A stretch of DNA of 64,000 bases from Chitinivibrio sp051745065 (lineage in GTDB: Bacteria; Fibrobacterota; Chitinivibrionia; Chitinivibrionales; Chitinivibrionaceae): the NCBI GenBank assembly GCA_051745065.1, contig JBNJDQ010000001.1, positions 11,604 through 75,603 on the forward strand. Reading direction: 5' to 3'. The translations under genes and the position numbers were made by a program. The notes beneath the pieces are model-generated. The model saw nothing but the letters and a program-made list of their open reading frames with translations. It was not told the origin of the DNA and searched no databases. Shown here one piece after another: positions 33,462-42,786 of the stretch (the stretch's first letter is position 1; every line of letters begins with the position of its first letter).

Positions 33462-33486
33462 AGATGCGGGGGCGCACCCCGCATCT
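33462..33486 (+). repeat. Perfect intergenic hairpin between prs and the YciO-like gene
   Basis: A ten-base perfect stem (AGATGCGGGG/CCCCGCATCT) with loop GCGCA begins six bases after the prs stop. It lacks a following U-run (GCAAACAGG follows), so it is more likely an mRNA-stabilising or processing hairpin, or a partial terminator, than a rho-independent stop. Confidence 0.7.
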
Positions 33487-33504
33487 GCAAACAGGACAGA
33501 CCAC

Positions 33505-34119
33505 ATGGAACACCTTCAGGTTCACCCGGAAACACCGCAGGACCGGATTATTACTGCCGCCGCCGATACAATGCTGCGCGGCGAAGGCATTGGTATATAC
33601 CCCACGGATACCGTCTACGGCGTGGGGTGTACTGTCAGCAACCATAAGAAGATTAAAGAAATTGCAAAGATTTTGCACAAAGATCGGGAGCGAAAATTCT
33701 CTTTTCTTCTTCCTTCAATCTCCCAGGCCAATGAATATGCCGAAATAAGCACCGCCAATTTTAAAATACTGAAGCGCTGCACTCCCGGCCCCTTTACATT
33801 CATTCTTCCGGCATCGCATTTTGTAAAGAAACGTATCTCCAAGAAACGAAAATACATCGGCCTGCGAATTCCGGATAACACCGTACTGCAGCGTCTTCTC
33901 CACGAAGTGAAGGCCCCCCTGGCAAACATTTCCCTCAACACTCCCGGCGAAAACCGGGGGGATCCGGAGCGCTTCATGACACCGGAAGTACTCAACGGCG
34001 TCGACTTTCTTCTTGATGCCGGAACACTGCCCGAAGCAGGGCCGTCAACAATCATTGACCTGACCGGTACGGAACCGGCTCTTCTCAGACAGGGAAAGGG
34101 AGTATGGCATGAGCAGTAA
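33505..34119 (+). CDS. Sua5/YciO/YrdC-family protein
   Basis: A 204-residue member of the family that includes TsaC/Sua5, which forms threonylcarbamoyl-AMP for tRNA t6A modification, and YciO. It has GEGIGIYPTDTVYGVGC (about 28-44, nucleotide/threonine binding), KKIKEIAKILHKDRERKFSFLL (the usual KxR and SxxF region), TPGPFTFILPAS and GLRIPDNTVLQRLL, then STIIDLTG. The spacing and the KDRERKFSFLL segment are closer to YciO than to Sua5, so function in t6A synthesis is uncertain. Its end overlaps mazG by 11 bases. Confidence 0.82.
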   Translation: MEHLQVHPETPQDRIITAAADTMLRGEGIGIYPTDTVYGVGCTVSNHKKIKEIAKILHKDRERKFSFLLPSISQANEYAEISTANFKILKRCTPGPFTFILPASHFVKKRISKKRKYIGLRIPDNTVLQRLLHEVKAPLANISLNTPGENRGDPERFMTPEVLNGVDFLLDAGTLPEAGPSTIIDLTGTEPALLRQGKGVWHEQ

Positions 34120-34894
34120 TCTGGAGCGTCTGCAACAGATTGTGGCAGACCTGCGCCACCCCGAACGCGGCTGCCCCTGGGATATTCAGCAAACCCATGC
34201 CTCAATTCTGGAAAACCTCATCGAGGAATCCTACGAATTCATCGACGCCGTGGAGCAGGCTGATACGCATCACATGCGCGAGGAACTCGGGGATATTCTC
34301 CTGCAGATTATGCTGCACACCCGTATGGCCGAAGAATCCGGCTCCTTCACCCTTGATGATGTGGCACGGGAGATCGCCGATAAACTGGTTCGCCGTCACC
34401 CCCATGTCTTCGGCACGGCAGCGGCAGATTCCACGGAAGAGGTCCTGAAAAACTGGGACGCAATCAAAGCAGCGGAAAAAGGCAAGGAACACCGCCGCTC
34501 CGTCCTTGACGGTATTCCCCGCCATCTTCCGGGCCTGCAGAAGGCACAGAAAATTCAGAAGAAAGCCGAAAAAACAGGCTTTGACTGGGAAGACGCAGCT
34601 CCGGCCCTGGATAAGGTCGAAGAAGAATTCGGCGAATTTCGCGAAGCCCTTGCAGAAGGTCGTCGTGAGAAAGCAGTTAAAGAGTTTGGTGATATTCTTT
34701 TTTCCCTTGTAAATGTGGCCCGCAAGGAAGGGTTCTCCGCTGACGAAGCCCTGCGTGCATCATCGAAAATCTTTGAACGCCGATTTCGCGCCATTGAAGA
34801 CCATTTTGAATATGACCATTCCGCAATGAAACAGGCGGGCCTGAAAGAACTGGATGCTCTCTGGGATGCAATAAAGAAAAGCGAACAACCGTAA
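34109..34894 (+). CDS. mazG: Nucleoside triphosphate pyrophosphohydrolase MazG
   Basis: Hydrolyses (d)NTPs to monophosphate and diphosphate to clean the nucleotide pool. The 261-residue protein contains two MazG domains: the first with GCPWDIQQTHASILENLIEESYE and EELGDILLQIMLHTRMAE (the metal-binding ExxE...ExxD pattern), and the second from about 150 with KVEEEFGEFREAL and VKEFGDILFSLVNVARKEG. The double-domain layout and length match E. coli MazG. It overlaps the YciO-like gene by 11 bases; a prs-yciO-mazG grouping makes sense as nucleotide housekeeping. Confidence 0.94.
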   Translation: MSSNLERLQQIVADLRHPERGCPWDIQQTHASILENLIEESYEFIDAVEQADTHHMREELGDILLQIMLHTRMAEESGSFTLDDVAREIADKLVRRHPHVFGTAAADSTEEVLKNWDAIKAAEKGKEHRRSVLDGIPRHLPGLQKAQKIQKKAEKTGFDWEDAAPALDKVEEEFGEFREALAEGRREKAVKEFGDILFSLVNVARKEGFSADEALRASSKIFERRFRAIEDHFEYDHSAMKQAGLKELDALWDAIKKSEQP

Positions 34895-35110
34895 TTGCCC
34901 GCCTTTCATCAACCGATGTAATCTTATGCTCAAGGAGATATCAATACTTCTAAGATACATCAGGCATCATAAAATTTCTGTGCGGTACGTCACACAACAC
35001 TCGTAATAATTATTTTTTTCAGTCACTCCCCGGTCAAAAACCACTTTCATTATCAGGCATGGTCAATAATATCTACTTTTTCGCCAAAAAAGCAAAGTTT
35101 CCTCATGGAA

Positions 35111-35233
35111 AAAAGCAGTTCCTGCGAACAGCCTGAATGCTTCCGGAATCCCCACCCCTTACTCTTCCGGACGAAGGAGAGGAAAGAGGACCACCTTACG
35201 CACGGTCTTTGCATCCGTAAGGAAACATCTGTC
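35111..35233 (-). pseudogene. Decayed duplicate of the lysS 3' end with its terminator
   Basis: On the minus strand 35159-35233 translates to LTDAKTVRKVVLFPLLRPEE-stop, next to the true LysS C-terminus LTDAKTLRDVVLFPLLRPEE-stop at 35851. By hand, about 57 of 67 bases match. The sequence before LTD still hints at class II motif 3 (GGNRV...VSFLTD) but is frame-disrupted. After the stop, a hairpin GCTGTTC/GAACTGC with TTTTTT (35113-35132) parallels the lysS terminator. The rest of the gene is absent. It is therefore either a partial tandem duplication or the last trace of a second lysyl-tRNA synthetase-like gene. Confidence 0.75.
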
Positions 35234-35797
35234 AAAAATGAAACACCATGCCCTACACGGTTACCACCCCATACTATACCCGAAATAAACACATTAAAAA
35301 AACCTGAAATATAAAAACAAAGCAAAAACAGTTCCGGAATTCAAAAGACAGGGCATTTTTTTCTGTAAACTACGAGCTGTCTATAGAATTTCACGGGGAG
35401 CGTGACCATCGTAAAAAACAGCGGGCCGGACATGATATTAATTCAAAGAATCCTCAGCTCCCTTCATCTGCGACACTCGGAAAAAGGGGGCAGGGACACC
35501 GAATGAATTTGAAGAAATTATTTTCCAGGATGGCACCCCATGTTAAAGATTCTGCTATCATAACAAAATCAGGCATTTTCTTATGAACTCCACGGAGAAG
35601 TTACAGATTGTTTTCAAGTGTTTTACCATTGTTTAATGCAGGGTGTTGTGGTGGAAAGGGCTTATCAAATCAAAGATGGTTCATTGGGTCGCATGGCGCC
35701 CTCCGCGCTTCGCAGAGCCATTAAGACCCTCATACCAACCACCAATCACCCAAAACATTTCACAGCATCTGGGGCAATCCTCTGAACACGTCCCCAT

Positions 35798-35823
35798 AAA
35801 AAAGGACTGCCCAAAGGACAGCC
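35798..35823 (-). terminator. Terminator of lysS
   Basis: GGGCTGTCC/GGCAGTCC stem (eight pairs, two of them wobbles) with a TTTG loop, followed by TTTTTTA on the minus strand. It begins 27 bases after the lysS stop. Confidence 0.85.
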
Positions 35824-35850
35824 CTGAAACAGATTCGATACCGCTCTCTC

Positions 35851-37326
35851 TTACTCTTCCGGACGAAGCAGGGGAAAGAGCACCACATCACGCAAAGTTT
35901 TTGCATCCGTGAGGAGAGCAACAATACGATCAACCCCCATTCCCCACCCGGACATGGGAGGCATACCGTACTCCATACAGTGCAGGAAATCCTCATCGAT
36001 ATCCATGGCATCCTCATCACCGGCCTCGCGGGCGGCAAGCTGCTGCTGAAAGCGCCCGCGCTGATCCACGGGGTCAACCAGCTCGGAGTAGGCGTTTATC
36101 ACCTCCCAGCCGTTAATAACCAGCTGGAAACGATCGGTCTCCTTCTCGTTGTCATCACTCTGACGGGCCAGGGGGGACAGATCCAGGGGATGCTTAATAA
36201 TAAAAAGCGGATTGATAATCGAAGGACGGGATACCTTTTTATACAGCAGATCAATAAGCGTTCCGCGGCCGCAGGTATCGATATCCGCGTCATCATCAAG
36301 GCGGATATTCTTCTCTTTCATGGCGGCAAGAATATCCTCGCGGGTCGGGCACTCATAGATATCAATGCCGCAGTCACGCAGGATAAGATCACGAAAAGAA
36401 ACCCGCGGCCACTCACCGCTGAAATCGATCTTCTTTTCGTCATATTCAACCTCAAGAGAGCCCTTGATCTTTTGCACAAGATCCTTCATGAGCTTTTCCG
36501 TAAAGTTCATATTATCTTCATAGTTCCAGTAGGAAGCATAATACTCCAAAAGGGTAAAATCCGGCAGATGAGATGCATCAACACCTTCGTTGCGAAAGGA
36601 GCGGGCAAATTCATAGACCCGTTCAAAGCCCCCCGCCGCCGCACGCTTGAGATAGGTTTCGGGGGCAATACGAAGATACACATCGATATCCAGAGCATTG
36701 TTATGAGTCACAAAGGGGCGGGCCATTGCCCCGCTGGCTTTATTGGTAAGCACCGGCGTATCTATCTCAATGAAGTCATGGGAATCAAGAAAGTTGCGAA
36801 TTGTTTTAATAACCTTTGAGCGGGTTTTAAAGCGCTGCATTACTTCTTCATTGCTGATCAGCTCAAGATAGCGGCGGCGCAGCTTCAGTTCAGAATCGGT
36901 CATGCCGTGAAATTTTTCCGGCAGTGGGCGCAGGGCCTTGGAGAGGAATTTCCACTCCCTGACATTCAGGGTTTTCTCACCGGTACGGGTAATCATCATT
37001 TCCCCCTCCAGGCCGACAAAATCCCCGAGATCCGCAATCTTTTTAAACTCCCTGAAGCGCTCTCCAAGAACTTTTTTCTGCATGGCAAACTGAATCTTAC
37101 CTTCAAATCCAAAGATATGGGCAAAGATCAGATTCCCCATCTTGCGCATGGCAACAATCCGTCCCGCAAGGCGGACACCGACGGTACCTTCCTCCAGCTC
37201 ATGGGCCTGCGCTATGGAGTGGGTCACCTCATACCGGTCTGCGTAGGGATGCTCGCCGATCTCTTTGATTGTATCAATTTTATCAAGACGGATACTCATC
37301 TGTTCGTTCATTTTTTCTCTGGCCAC
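35851..37326 (-). CDS. lysS: Lysyl-tRNA synthetase, class II
   Basis: Charges tRNA-Lys. The 491-residue protein has the N-terminal OB-fold (VGVRLAGRIVAMRKMGNLIFAHI, about 49-71), motif 1 in FLDSHDFIEIDTPVL, motif 2 in ARSFRNEGVDASHLPDFTLLEYY (where the common RHNPEFT is SHLPDFT), and motif 3 in GWGMGVDRIVALL near the end. The start is a GTG at 37324-37326 with GAGGT upstream; ATG codons at residues 6 and 10 are less well placed. It is divergent from the V-ATPase operon. A relic of its last 25 codons lies about 690 bases downstream. Confidence 0.96.
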   Translation of the reverse strand: MAREKMNEQMSIRLDKIDTIKEIGEHPYADRYEVTHSIAQAHELEEGTVGVRLAGRIVAMRKMGNLIFAHIFGFEGKIQFAMQKKVLGERFREFKKIADLGDFVGLEGEMMITRTGEKTLNVREWKFLSKALRPLPEKFHGMTDSELKLRRRYLELISNEEVMQRFKTRSKVIKTIRNFLDSHDFIEIDTPVLTNKASGAMARPFVTHNNALDIDVYLRIAPETYLKRAAAGGFERVYEFARSFRNEGVDASHLPDFTLLEYYASYWNYEDNMNFTEKLMKDLVQKIKGSLEVEYDEKKIDFSGEWPRVSFRDLILRDCGIDIYECPTREDILAAMKEKNIRLDDDADIDTCGRGTLIDLLYKKVSRPSIINPLFIIKHPLDLSPLARQSDDNEKETDRFQLVINGWEVINAYSELVDPVDQRGRFQQQLAAREAGDEDAMDIDEDFLHCMEYGMPPMSGWGMGVDRIVALLTDAKTLRDVVLFPLLRPEE

Positions 37327-37554
37327 GAAACACCTCGTTTTTTGTATTTTCCTTTCGTATAAAATACGTTATGTCTTTAATAAATTAACACTCTCCTGAA
37401 GATTTATCCAATCTCATGATTTGTATACGCCTACACCATCAGGGCGCAGACGGTTTCAGAAAGGGACGGCAATTTCTTTTTTTTATGATATACTATCTCT
37501 TTGGAATTGAAATTATGTATACTATTACTATAGTACAAAAAACCAGGAGGTTCA
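37327..37554 (+). promoter_or_regulatory. Divergent lysS / V-ATPase promoter region
   Basis: An AT-rich 228-base region that must hold promoters in both directions. Two -10-like TATACT hexamers occur on the plus strand at 37489-37494 and 37518-37523, 30-60 bases before the first ATPase gene; no good -35 partner is seen for either. Nothing else was recognised. Confidence 0.35.
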
Positions 37555-38160
37555 ATGGAAGGTAAAATCTCTCAGCTTGCTGAGAAACTTCTGAACGAAG
37601 GTGTAAAAGAGGGGGAAGACGAAAAAGAAAAGATTATCGATTCTGCCCGTACCGAAGCAGAGTCCATAATCGATCAGGCCCATAAGAAGGCTGCGGAGAT
37701 CACGGACACGGCAAAAAAAGAAGCTGACGAAATGAAGAGCAATGCCGAATCGGAAATCCAGCTTGCGGGAAATCAGTTTATCAGCACGCTGAAACAGAAA
37801 ATCACCGGCATTATTACCTATCGCACCGTGGATGAGCCTGTTCAATCCGCTCTTTCCGATGACAGTGTCATGGCCGAATACATCAAAAGTGCCCTGGCAA
37901 ACTGGCAGGGTGACGAAAGCTCTCTTGACCTGATCCTCCCGGAAAGCACCAAGGCAGAGATGGAGAAAAAGTTGGTTCCGGCCCTTCAGAAAGAGCTTGA
38001 TTCAAAGGTTGAGATCCGCTTCTCAGAGGATCTCAAGGGTGGTTTTCAGATTGAATCTGCCGACGCGGGATACAAGATTACCTTTTCCACGGCGGATTTT
38101 GCTCAATTCTTCGGCGAATACCTCCGCCCGAAAATCCGCAACATCCTTTTCGGCGAGTAA
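37555..38160 (+). CDS. atpE: V-type ATP synthase subunit E
   Basis: Peripheral-stalk subunit of the V/A-type ATPase. The 201-residue protein has a long N-terminal charged helix (KISQLAEKLLNEGVKEGEDEKEKIIDSA, DQAHKKAAEITDTAKKEADEMKS), typical of the stalk coiled coil, followed by a compact C-terminal domain (SLDLILPESTKAEMEKKL). GGAGG precedes the ATG. It is the first gene of the operon E-DUF2764-A-B-D-I-K; the name follows the V-type convention and must not be confused with F-type atpE. Confidence 0.85.
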   Translation: MEGKISQLAEKLLNEGVKEGEDEKEKIIDSARTEAESIIDQAHKKAAEITDTAKKEADEMKSNAESEIQLAGNQFISTLKQKITGIITYRTVDEPVQSALSDDSVMAEYIKSALANWQGDESSLDLILPESTKAEMEKKLVPALQKELDSKVEIRFSEDLKGGFQIESADAGYKITFSTADFAQFFGEYLRPKIRNILFGE

Positions 38161-38164
38161 GCCT

Positions 38165-38962
38165 ATGAGCAGCAGCTACTATTACCTTGTTGCAGGGTTG
38201 CCGGATATTATTCGGGGCGGCGGCAAAAAAAAGGTTCCCTACGGTGATCTGCGCGAGCTTATCGCCTCGCAGGTATCGGAGGAAGACAAAAGGGCCGTGG
38301 CGTGGGTCAGTCACCGCTACGACAACGACAACCTTCTTGCCCTGCTGCGGGAAAAATCCTTTTTCGACCCCCGGGGGTTCTACTCACGGGAAGTGCTGGA
38401 ATTCCGTCTGGAGAACCCCGACACCCTCCCGCAATACATGCAGGATTTTCTTGCTGCCCGCAAGGAGGATCGCCAGATATTTCCGCATTTGGAAGAGGAC
38501 GAGCAGCTTGCGGCGCTCTACTTTTCGCAGCTGAAAACACAGAAAAACACGTTTTTGCGCCGCTGGGCGGAGATTGAACTGAATCTGCGCAACTTTACGG
38601 CGGGACTGAACGCCCGGGAACTGGAACTGCCCCTGGAAAAGAGCGTTCTCCCTGTGAACGAAACATCAGAACGGATACTTGCAAGCAGCTCCTCTGACTT
38701 CGGCCTTTCGGGGCAGTTTTCCTGGGCGGAAGAGATACTATCGAAACTCAATCAGCCCATCGCCCTGGAACACGCCCTTGACAGCACCGTTTGGAATGAA
38801 CTGGAAGAGCTGACTGAAGGGCACTGGTTCAGTATTGAAGTGGTTCTCTCTTTCCTTATCCGCCTGAATACAATACAGAGATGGCAGAATATCGACCCCG
38901 AAACGGCGCGGAAAAAACTGGACAGCATACTGAAGAATATTAAGTCTGCGGTGCAGCTGTAA
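38165..38962 (+). CDS. DUF2764-family V-ATPase-associated protein
   Basis: A 265-residue protein starting SSSYYYLVAGLPDIIRGG, the signature opening of the DUF2764 family found in bacterial V-type ATPase operons of spirochaetes, Bacteroidota and relatives, at the place where subunit C lies in other operons. The body is mostly alpha-helical (QYMQDFLAARKEDRQIFPH, FFSQLKTQKNTFLRRWAEIE-like), fitting a C-like socket function between the rotor and stator; that role is inference from operon position. The ATG lies four bases after the subunit E stop. An open frame extends upstream inside subunit E but has no ribosome site. Confidence 0.8.
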   Translation: MSSSYYYLVAGLPDIIRGGGKKKVPYGDLRELIASQVSEEDKRAVAWVSHRYDNDNLLALLREKSFFDPRGFYSREVLEFRLENPDTLPQYMQDFLAARKEDRQIFPHLEEDEQLAALYFSQLKTQKNTFLRRWAEIELNLRNFTAGLNARELELPLEKSVLPVNETSERILASSSSDFGLSGQFSWAEEILSKLNQPIALEHALDSTVWNELEELTEGHWFSIEVVLSFLIRLNTIQRWQNIDPETARKKLDSILKNIKSAVQL

Positions 38963-38990
38963 CTGAAAATCAACGGAAGGAATACAATAC

Positions 38991-40832
38991 ATGGGAACAA
39001 AAGGTACTATTAAAGCGATTGTATCAAATCTTGTAACCATAGAAGTGGACGGTCCGGTCGGGCAGAACGAGATCTGCTACATCAACCACCGGGGCACAGA
39101 TCTTATGGCTGAGGTAATCAAGGTGGAAGGGGAAAACGTTTCCGCCCAGGTCTTTGAATCAACCCGCGGTCTTGTTGTGGGTACCCAGGTGCGCTTCACG
39201 CGGGAAATGCTTTCAGCAACTCTCGGGCCCGGCCTGCTTTCCAAAACCTATGACGGCCTGCAAAATGACCTGAAAAAGATGGACGGCGTCTTTTTAAGCA
39301 AAGGCGACTACACAGATCCCCTTGAAGGGGACAGAAAATGGGAGTACGCCCCGCTTGCTTCTGCAGGAGATACGGTGGAAGCCGGATCGTGGATTGCCAA
39401 AGTCAAGGAAAACTGGCTTGATCATAAAATCATGGTTCCCTTTAATTTCACCGGAAAGGGCACCGTAAAATCAATCATCCCTGCCGGCGAGTACAAAGCC
39501 GACGACGAGATTGCCGTGGTGACCGATGCTGACGGCAAAGATCATTCCCTGACCATGATCATGCGCTGGCCCGTGAAAGAAAGTATCAAGGCCTATAAGA
39601 ACAAGCCACGCCCCAAAAAGCTCTTCAAGACGGGGGTGCGTGCAATCGATACGCTCAACCCCATCGCCGAGGGTGGAACCGGCTTTATCCCCGGTCCTTT
39701 CGGCGCCGGTAAGACCGTTTTACAGCATGCCCTGTCCATGCACGCCGAAGCGGATATCATCGTAATGGTGGCCTGTGGTGAACGGGCGAACGAGGTTGTG
39801 GAAATCTTTACGGAATTTCCGGAGCTGGAAGACCCAAAAACCGGGCGCAAACTGATGGAACGGACAATCATTATTGCCAACACCTCAAACATGCCCGTCG
39901 CCGCCCGTGAGGCATCGGTTTATACCGGTATGACCATCGCCGAATACTATCGTTCCATGGGCAAAAAAGTGCTTCTTCTGGCGGATTCAACGTCCCGCTG
40001 GGCTCAGGCCCTGCGGGAGATGTCCAACCGAATGGAAGAACTTCCCGGACAGGACGCGTTCCCCATGGACCTGTCAGCAATTATCTCCAACTTTTATGCC
40101 CGTAACGGCTATGTTGATCTCACCAACGGAGAAGCCGGTTCAATCACCTTTCTGGGAACGGTCTCCCCCGCCGGCGGTAACCTGAAGGAGCCGGTTACGG
40201 AATCCACCAAGAAGGCGGCCCGCTGTTTTTACGCCTTGGTTCAGGAGCGCGCCGACAGTAAGCGATACCCCGCAATCGACCCCATCGAAAGCTACTCCAA
40301 GTATCTGGAGTACCCCGAAGTTGCCGCCGATATGGATGAGCAGATTCAAAATGGGTGGAGTAATATTATCGTGGAAATGAAGGATATTCTTCTGCGAAGC
40401 AAAGAATCCCGTGAACAGATCAACATCCTCGGTGATGACGGCGTCCCCATTGAGTACCATGTTATCTTCAACAAGGGCGAGCTCATTGACTTTGCGATTC
40501 TTCAGCAGGATGCCTTCAATGAGATTGATGCATCCACTCCGATAGAACGGCAGTCGTACATGGTAAACATTGTTATGAATATCTGCCGTTTCTCCTTTGA
40601 TTTCGACAATTTTGAAGATGTGGGCAGTTATTTCAGGAAGCTGATTAACTACCTCAAGCAGATGAATTACCAGGAGTTCAAAAGCGATGAATTTTTACGC
40701 CTGAAGGGTGAGCTGGAAAAGCTGGTGGCATCACGGAAAGTCAACTTCTCCGATAAAGAGAAACAAGCCGATGAATCACTTGAACTTGAGCTTGAGCTCG
40801 AGGGAAAAGAGTACGGAGGTACTGACAAATGA
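38991..40832 (+). CDS. atpA: V-type ATP synthase catalytic subunit A
   Basis: Catalytic, nucleotide-binding subunit of the A3B3 head. The 613-residue protein carries the P-loop GPFGAGKTVLQHAL (about 237-250), the catalytic Glu region CGERANEVVEIFTEFPEL, the non-homologous insert typical of V/A-type A subunits (residues 115-190, DYTDPLEGDRKWEYAPLA onward), and LADSTSRWAQALREMSNRM. GGAAGG precedes the ATG. Its stop overlaps the start of subunit B. Walker Lys and arginine-contact regions look intact, so the enzyme should be active. Confidence 0.97.
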   Translation: MGTKGTIKAIVSNLVTIEVDGPVGQNEICYINHRGTDLMAEVIKVEGENVSAQVFESTRGLVVGTQVRFTREMLSATLGPGLLSKTYDGLQNDLKKMDGVFLSKGDYTDPLEGDRKWEYAPLASAGDTVEAGSWIAKVKENWLDHKIMVPFNFTGKGTVKSIIPAGEYKADDEIAVVTDADGKDHSLTMIMRWPVKESIKAYKNKPRPKKLFKTGVRAIDTLNPIAEGGTGFIPGPFGAGKTVLQHALSMHAEADIIVMVACGERANEVVEIFTEFPELEDPKTGRKLMERTIIIANTSNMPVAAREASVYTGMTIAEYYRSMGKKVLLLADSTSRWAQALREMSNRMEELPGQDAFPMDLSAIISNFYARNGYVDLTNGEAGSITFLGTVSPAGGNLKEPVTESTKKAARCFYALVQERADSKRYPAIDPIESYSKYLEYPEVAADMDEQIQNGWSNIIVEMKDILLRSKESREQINILGDDGVPIEYHVIFNKGELIDFAILQQDAFNEIDASTPIERQSYMVNIVMNICRFSFDFDNFEDVGSYFRKLINYLKQMNYQEFKSDEFLRLKGELEKLVASRKVNFSDKEKQADESLELELELEGKEYGGTDK

Positions 40833-42151
40833 AGACCAAAGCATTCAAGAAAATCTATACAAAGATAGAAAATATTACCAAGGCAACCTGCACAATCCGC
40901 GCCACGGGAATCGGGAATGAGGAGATGGCTTATGTCGGAGGGAAACCGGCACAGGTGGTGAAAATAAAAGGGGACGAAGTAACCCTGCAGATTTTTCCCG
41001 GAACCATGGGGATCGCCACCAATACAGAAGTTGTCTTCACCGGTCAGGCACCGACTCTGAAGGTCTCGGAGGAACTTCGTGGGCGCTTCTTCAACGCCTA
41101 CGGTGAACCTATTGACGGCGGTTCCACCGTGGAGGGGCGCGAGATTGAGATCGACGGTCCTTCTGTAAATCCTGTGCGCCGTAAACAGCCCTCGGAATAC
41201 ATACCAACGGGCATTGCCGGCATTGACCTGAACAACGCCCTTGTTACCGGACAGAAGATTCCCTTCTTTGCCGACCCCAACCAGCCGTACAATGCGGTTA
41301 TGGCCGACGTCGCCCTGAAAGCGCAGGCGGATATGATTGTTCTTGGCGGCATGGGGCTCTCCAACGATGACTACCTCTTCTATAAAGCCCGCTTTGATGA
41401 AGCCGGTGCCCTCGACCGAATCGTCAGCTTTGTCAACACCACGGAGGATGCTCCCGTGGAGCGTCTCCTCGTACCGGGGATGGCCCTTTCCACAGCGGAA
41501 TACTTCGCCGTGGAAAAAAACATGAAGGTGCTGGTGCTGCTGACCGATATGACTCTCTATGCAGACGCCCTGGCCATTGTCTCCAACCGCATGGACCAGA
41601 TCCCTTCCAAGGACAGTATGCCCGGCTCACTGTACTCCGATCTTGCGCGAAACTACGAAAAGGCCGTACAGTTTCCCGACGGCGGATCCATCACAATTAT
41701 CGCCGTAACCACCCTCAGCGGCGGAGATATTACCCATGCGATCCCCGATAATACGGGCTACATCACGGAAGGGCAGCTCTATCTGCGACGTGATACGGAT
41801 ATCGGTAAGGTTATCGTTGACCCCTTCCGCTCACTCTCCCGGCTGAAGCAGCTGGTGATCGGCAAAAAAACCCGCGAGGATCACCCGCAGGTAATGAACA
41901 CCTGTGTCCGGCTCTACTCCGATGCGGCCAACGCCAAAACCAAGCAGGAAAACGGCTTTGATCTGACCGATTTTGATGAACGCTGTCTCTCCTTTGCATC
42001 GGAATACTCCGAGAGGCTCCTGGCGATTGATGTAAACATTGACAGTGAGAAGATGCTTGATGTCGGCTGGGAAATCATGGGAAAATACTTCTCCCGTGAA
42101 GAAGTCGGTATCAAACGTGATATTATGGATAAATACTGGAAAGCAGAGTAA
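40829..42151 (+). CDS. atpB: V-type ATP synthase subunit B
   Basis: Non-catalytic nucleotide-site subunit of the A3B3 head, 440 residues. It starts MKTKAFKKIYTKIENITKAT and has ISIDLNNALVTGQKIPFF-like features, here GIAGIDLNNALVTGQKIPFF shortened at the usual P-loop position to FADPNQPYN, as expected for B. The SVFMNLA-type region is ERLLVPGMALSTAEYFAVE, followed by LTDMTLYADALAIVSNRMDQIPS with the Arg that reaches the A-subunit site. GGAGG precedes the ATG, which overlaps the stop of subunit A by four bases. Confidence 0.95.
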   Translation: MKTKAFKKIYTKIENITKATCTIRATGIGNEEMAYVGGKPAQVVKIKGDEVTLQIFPGTMGIATNTEVVFTGQAPTLKVSEELRGRFFNAYGEPIDGGSTVEGREIEIDGPSVNPVRRKQPSEYIPTGIAGIDLNNALVTGQKIPFFADPNQPYNAVMADVALKAQADMIVLGGMGLSNDDYLFYKARFDEAGALDRIVSFVNTTEDAPVERLLVPGMALSTAEYFAVEKNMKVLVLLTDMTLYADALAIVSNRMDQIPSKDSMPGSLYSDLARNYEKAVQFPDGGSITIIAVTTLSGGDITHAIPDNTGYITEGQLYLRRDTDIGKVIVDPFRSLSRLKQLVIGKKTREDHPQVMNTCVRLYSDAANAKTKQENGFDLTDFDERCLSFASEYSERLLAIDVNIDSEKMLDVGWEIMGKYFSREEVGIKRDIMDKYWKAE

Positions 42152-42186
42152 ATCCGTATCACTGAACAGACCGGAAAGAGGTTTAT

Positions 42187-42786
42187 GTGGCACTAAAATT
42201 TCAGTATAATAAAACGGAGATGCAGCGTCTTGAAAAAGAGCTGAAGATTCGGGTGCGCGCTCTGCCGACACTGAAAGCCAAGGAGACAGCCCTGCGCCTG
42301 GAAGTTAAACAGGCAAAGCAGGAACTTCGCGAGGCTCAGAAAGTGTACGATGAGCATTACGCCAGCATGCTTCAATTCGAAGCTCTCTGGGGTGAATTTC
42401 CCGAAGATATCTTCCGCGTTGACGATGTTTCCCTCGACTTCAGGAAAATTGCCGGTGTACGGATTCCCGTGGTCGAGAACATCTCCTTCAAAATAATGCG
42501 TGAAGGGGTTTTTACCCTCCCTGCGTGGATCGGCTCGGGGATCCGGATTCTAAAGGATGCTGCCCGTCTGGACATAGAAATAGAAGTGGCGAAGCAGAAA
42601 CTGAAGATTCTTGAATATGCCCGCAAGAAAACAACGCAGAAAGTGAATCTCTATGAAAAAGTACAGATACCTGAATATCAGGGTGCTCTGAACAAGATCA
42701 AGCGATTCCTGGAAGACAAGGAAAATATTGCCAAGGCGGCGCAGAAGATAACCAAGAAGAAACTTGCAGCGGCGGAGGCATCATGA
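42187..42786 (+). CDS. atpD: V-type ATP synthase subunit D
   Basis: Central-shaft subunit, 199 residues, starting MALKFQYNKTEMQRLEKELK and ending in a long basic helix (KKTTQKVNLYEKVQIPEYQGALNKIKRFLED...ITKKKLAAAEA). The two long helices form the antiparallel coiled coil of the rotor, as in F-type gamma. The start is GTG at 42187-42189 with AGAGG upstream; the overlapping ATG two bases earlier is out of frame. The stop overlaps the start of subunit I. Confidence 0.92.
   Translation: MALKFQYNKTEMQRLEKELKIRVRALPTLKAKETALRLEVKQAKQELREAQKVYDEHYASMLQFEALWGEFPEDIFRVDDVSLDFRKIAGVRIPVVENISFKIMREGVFTLPAWIGSGIRILKDAARLDIEIEVAKQKLKILEYARKKTTQKVNLYEKVQIPEYQGALNKIKRFLEDKENIAKAAQKITKKKLAAAEAS

Larger units (their letters stand above)
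34895..35850. other. 956-base non-coding stretch between mazG and lysS
   Basis: No convincing gene was seen on either strand. The stretch holds a decayed copy of the lysS 3' end with its terminator (about 35111-35233), the true lysS terminator (35798-35823), and an AT-rich middle. Near 35481-35496 an AAAAAGGGGGCAGGGACACC-like sequence resembles motifs left near IS200-like/RAYT transposase genes, but this is a weak impression. The look is of a site of past insertion, duplication and decay. Confidence 0.6.

Noticed and set aside
35053..35325. 90-codon open frame on the minus strand across the lysS-like relic
   Set aside because: It reads the relic in the wrong frame; the frame matching LysS ends in DAKTVRKVVLFPLLRPEE and is interrupted upstream.
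37489..37523. Firm sigma-70 promoter calls for the V-ATPase operon
   Set aside because: Two TATACT hexamers exist but neither has a recognisable -35 box, so only a low-confidence region is reported.
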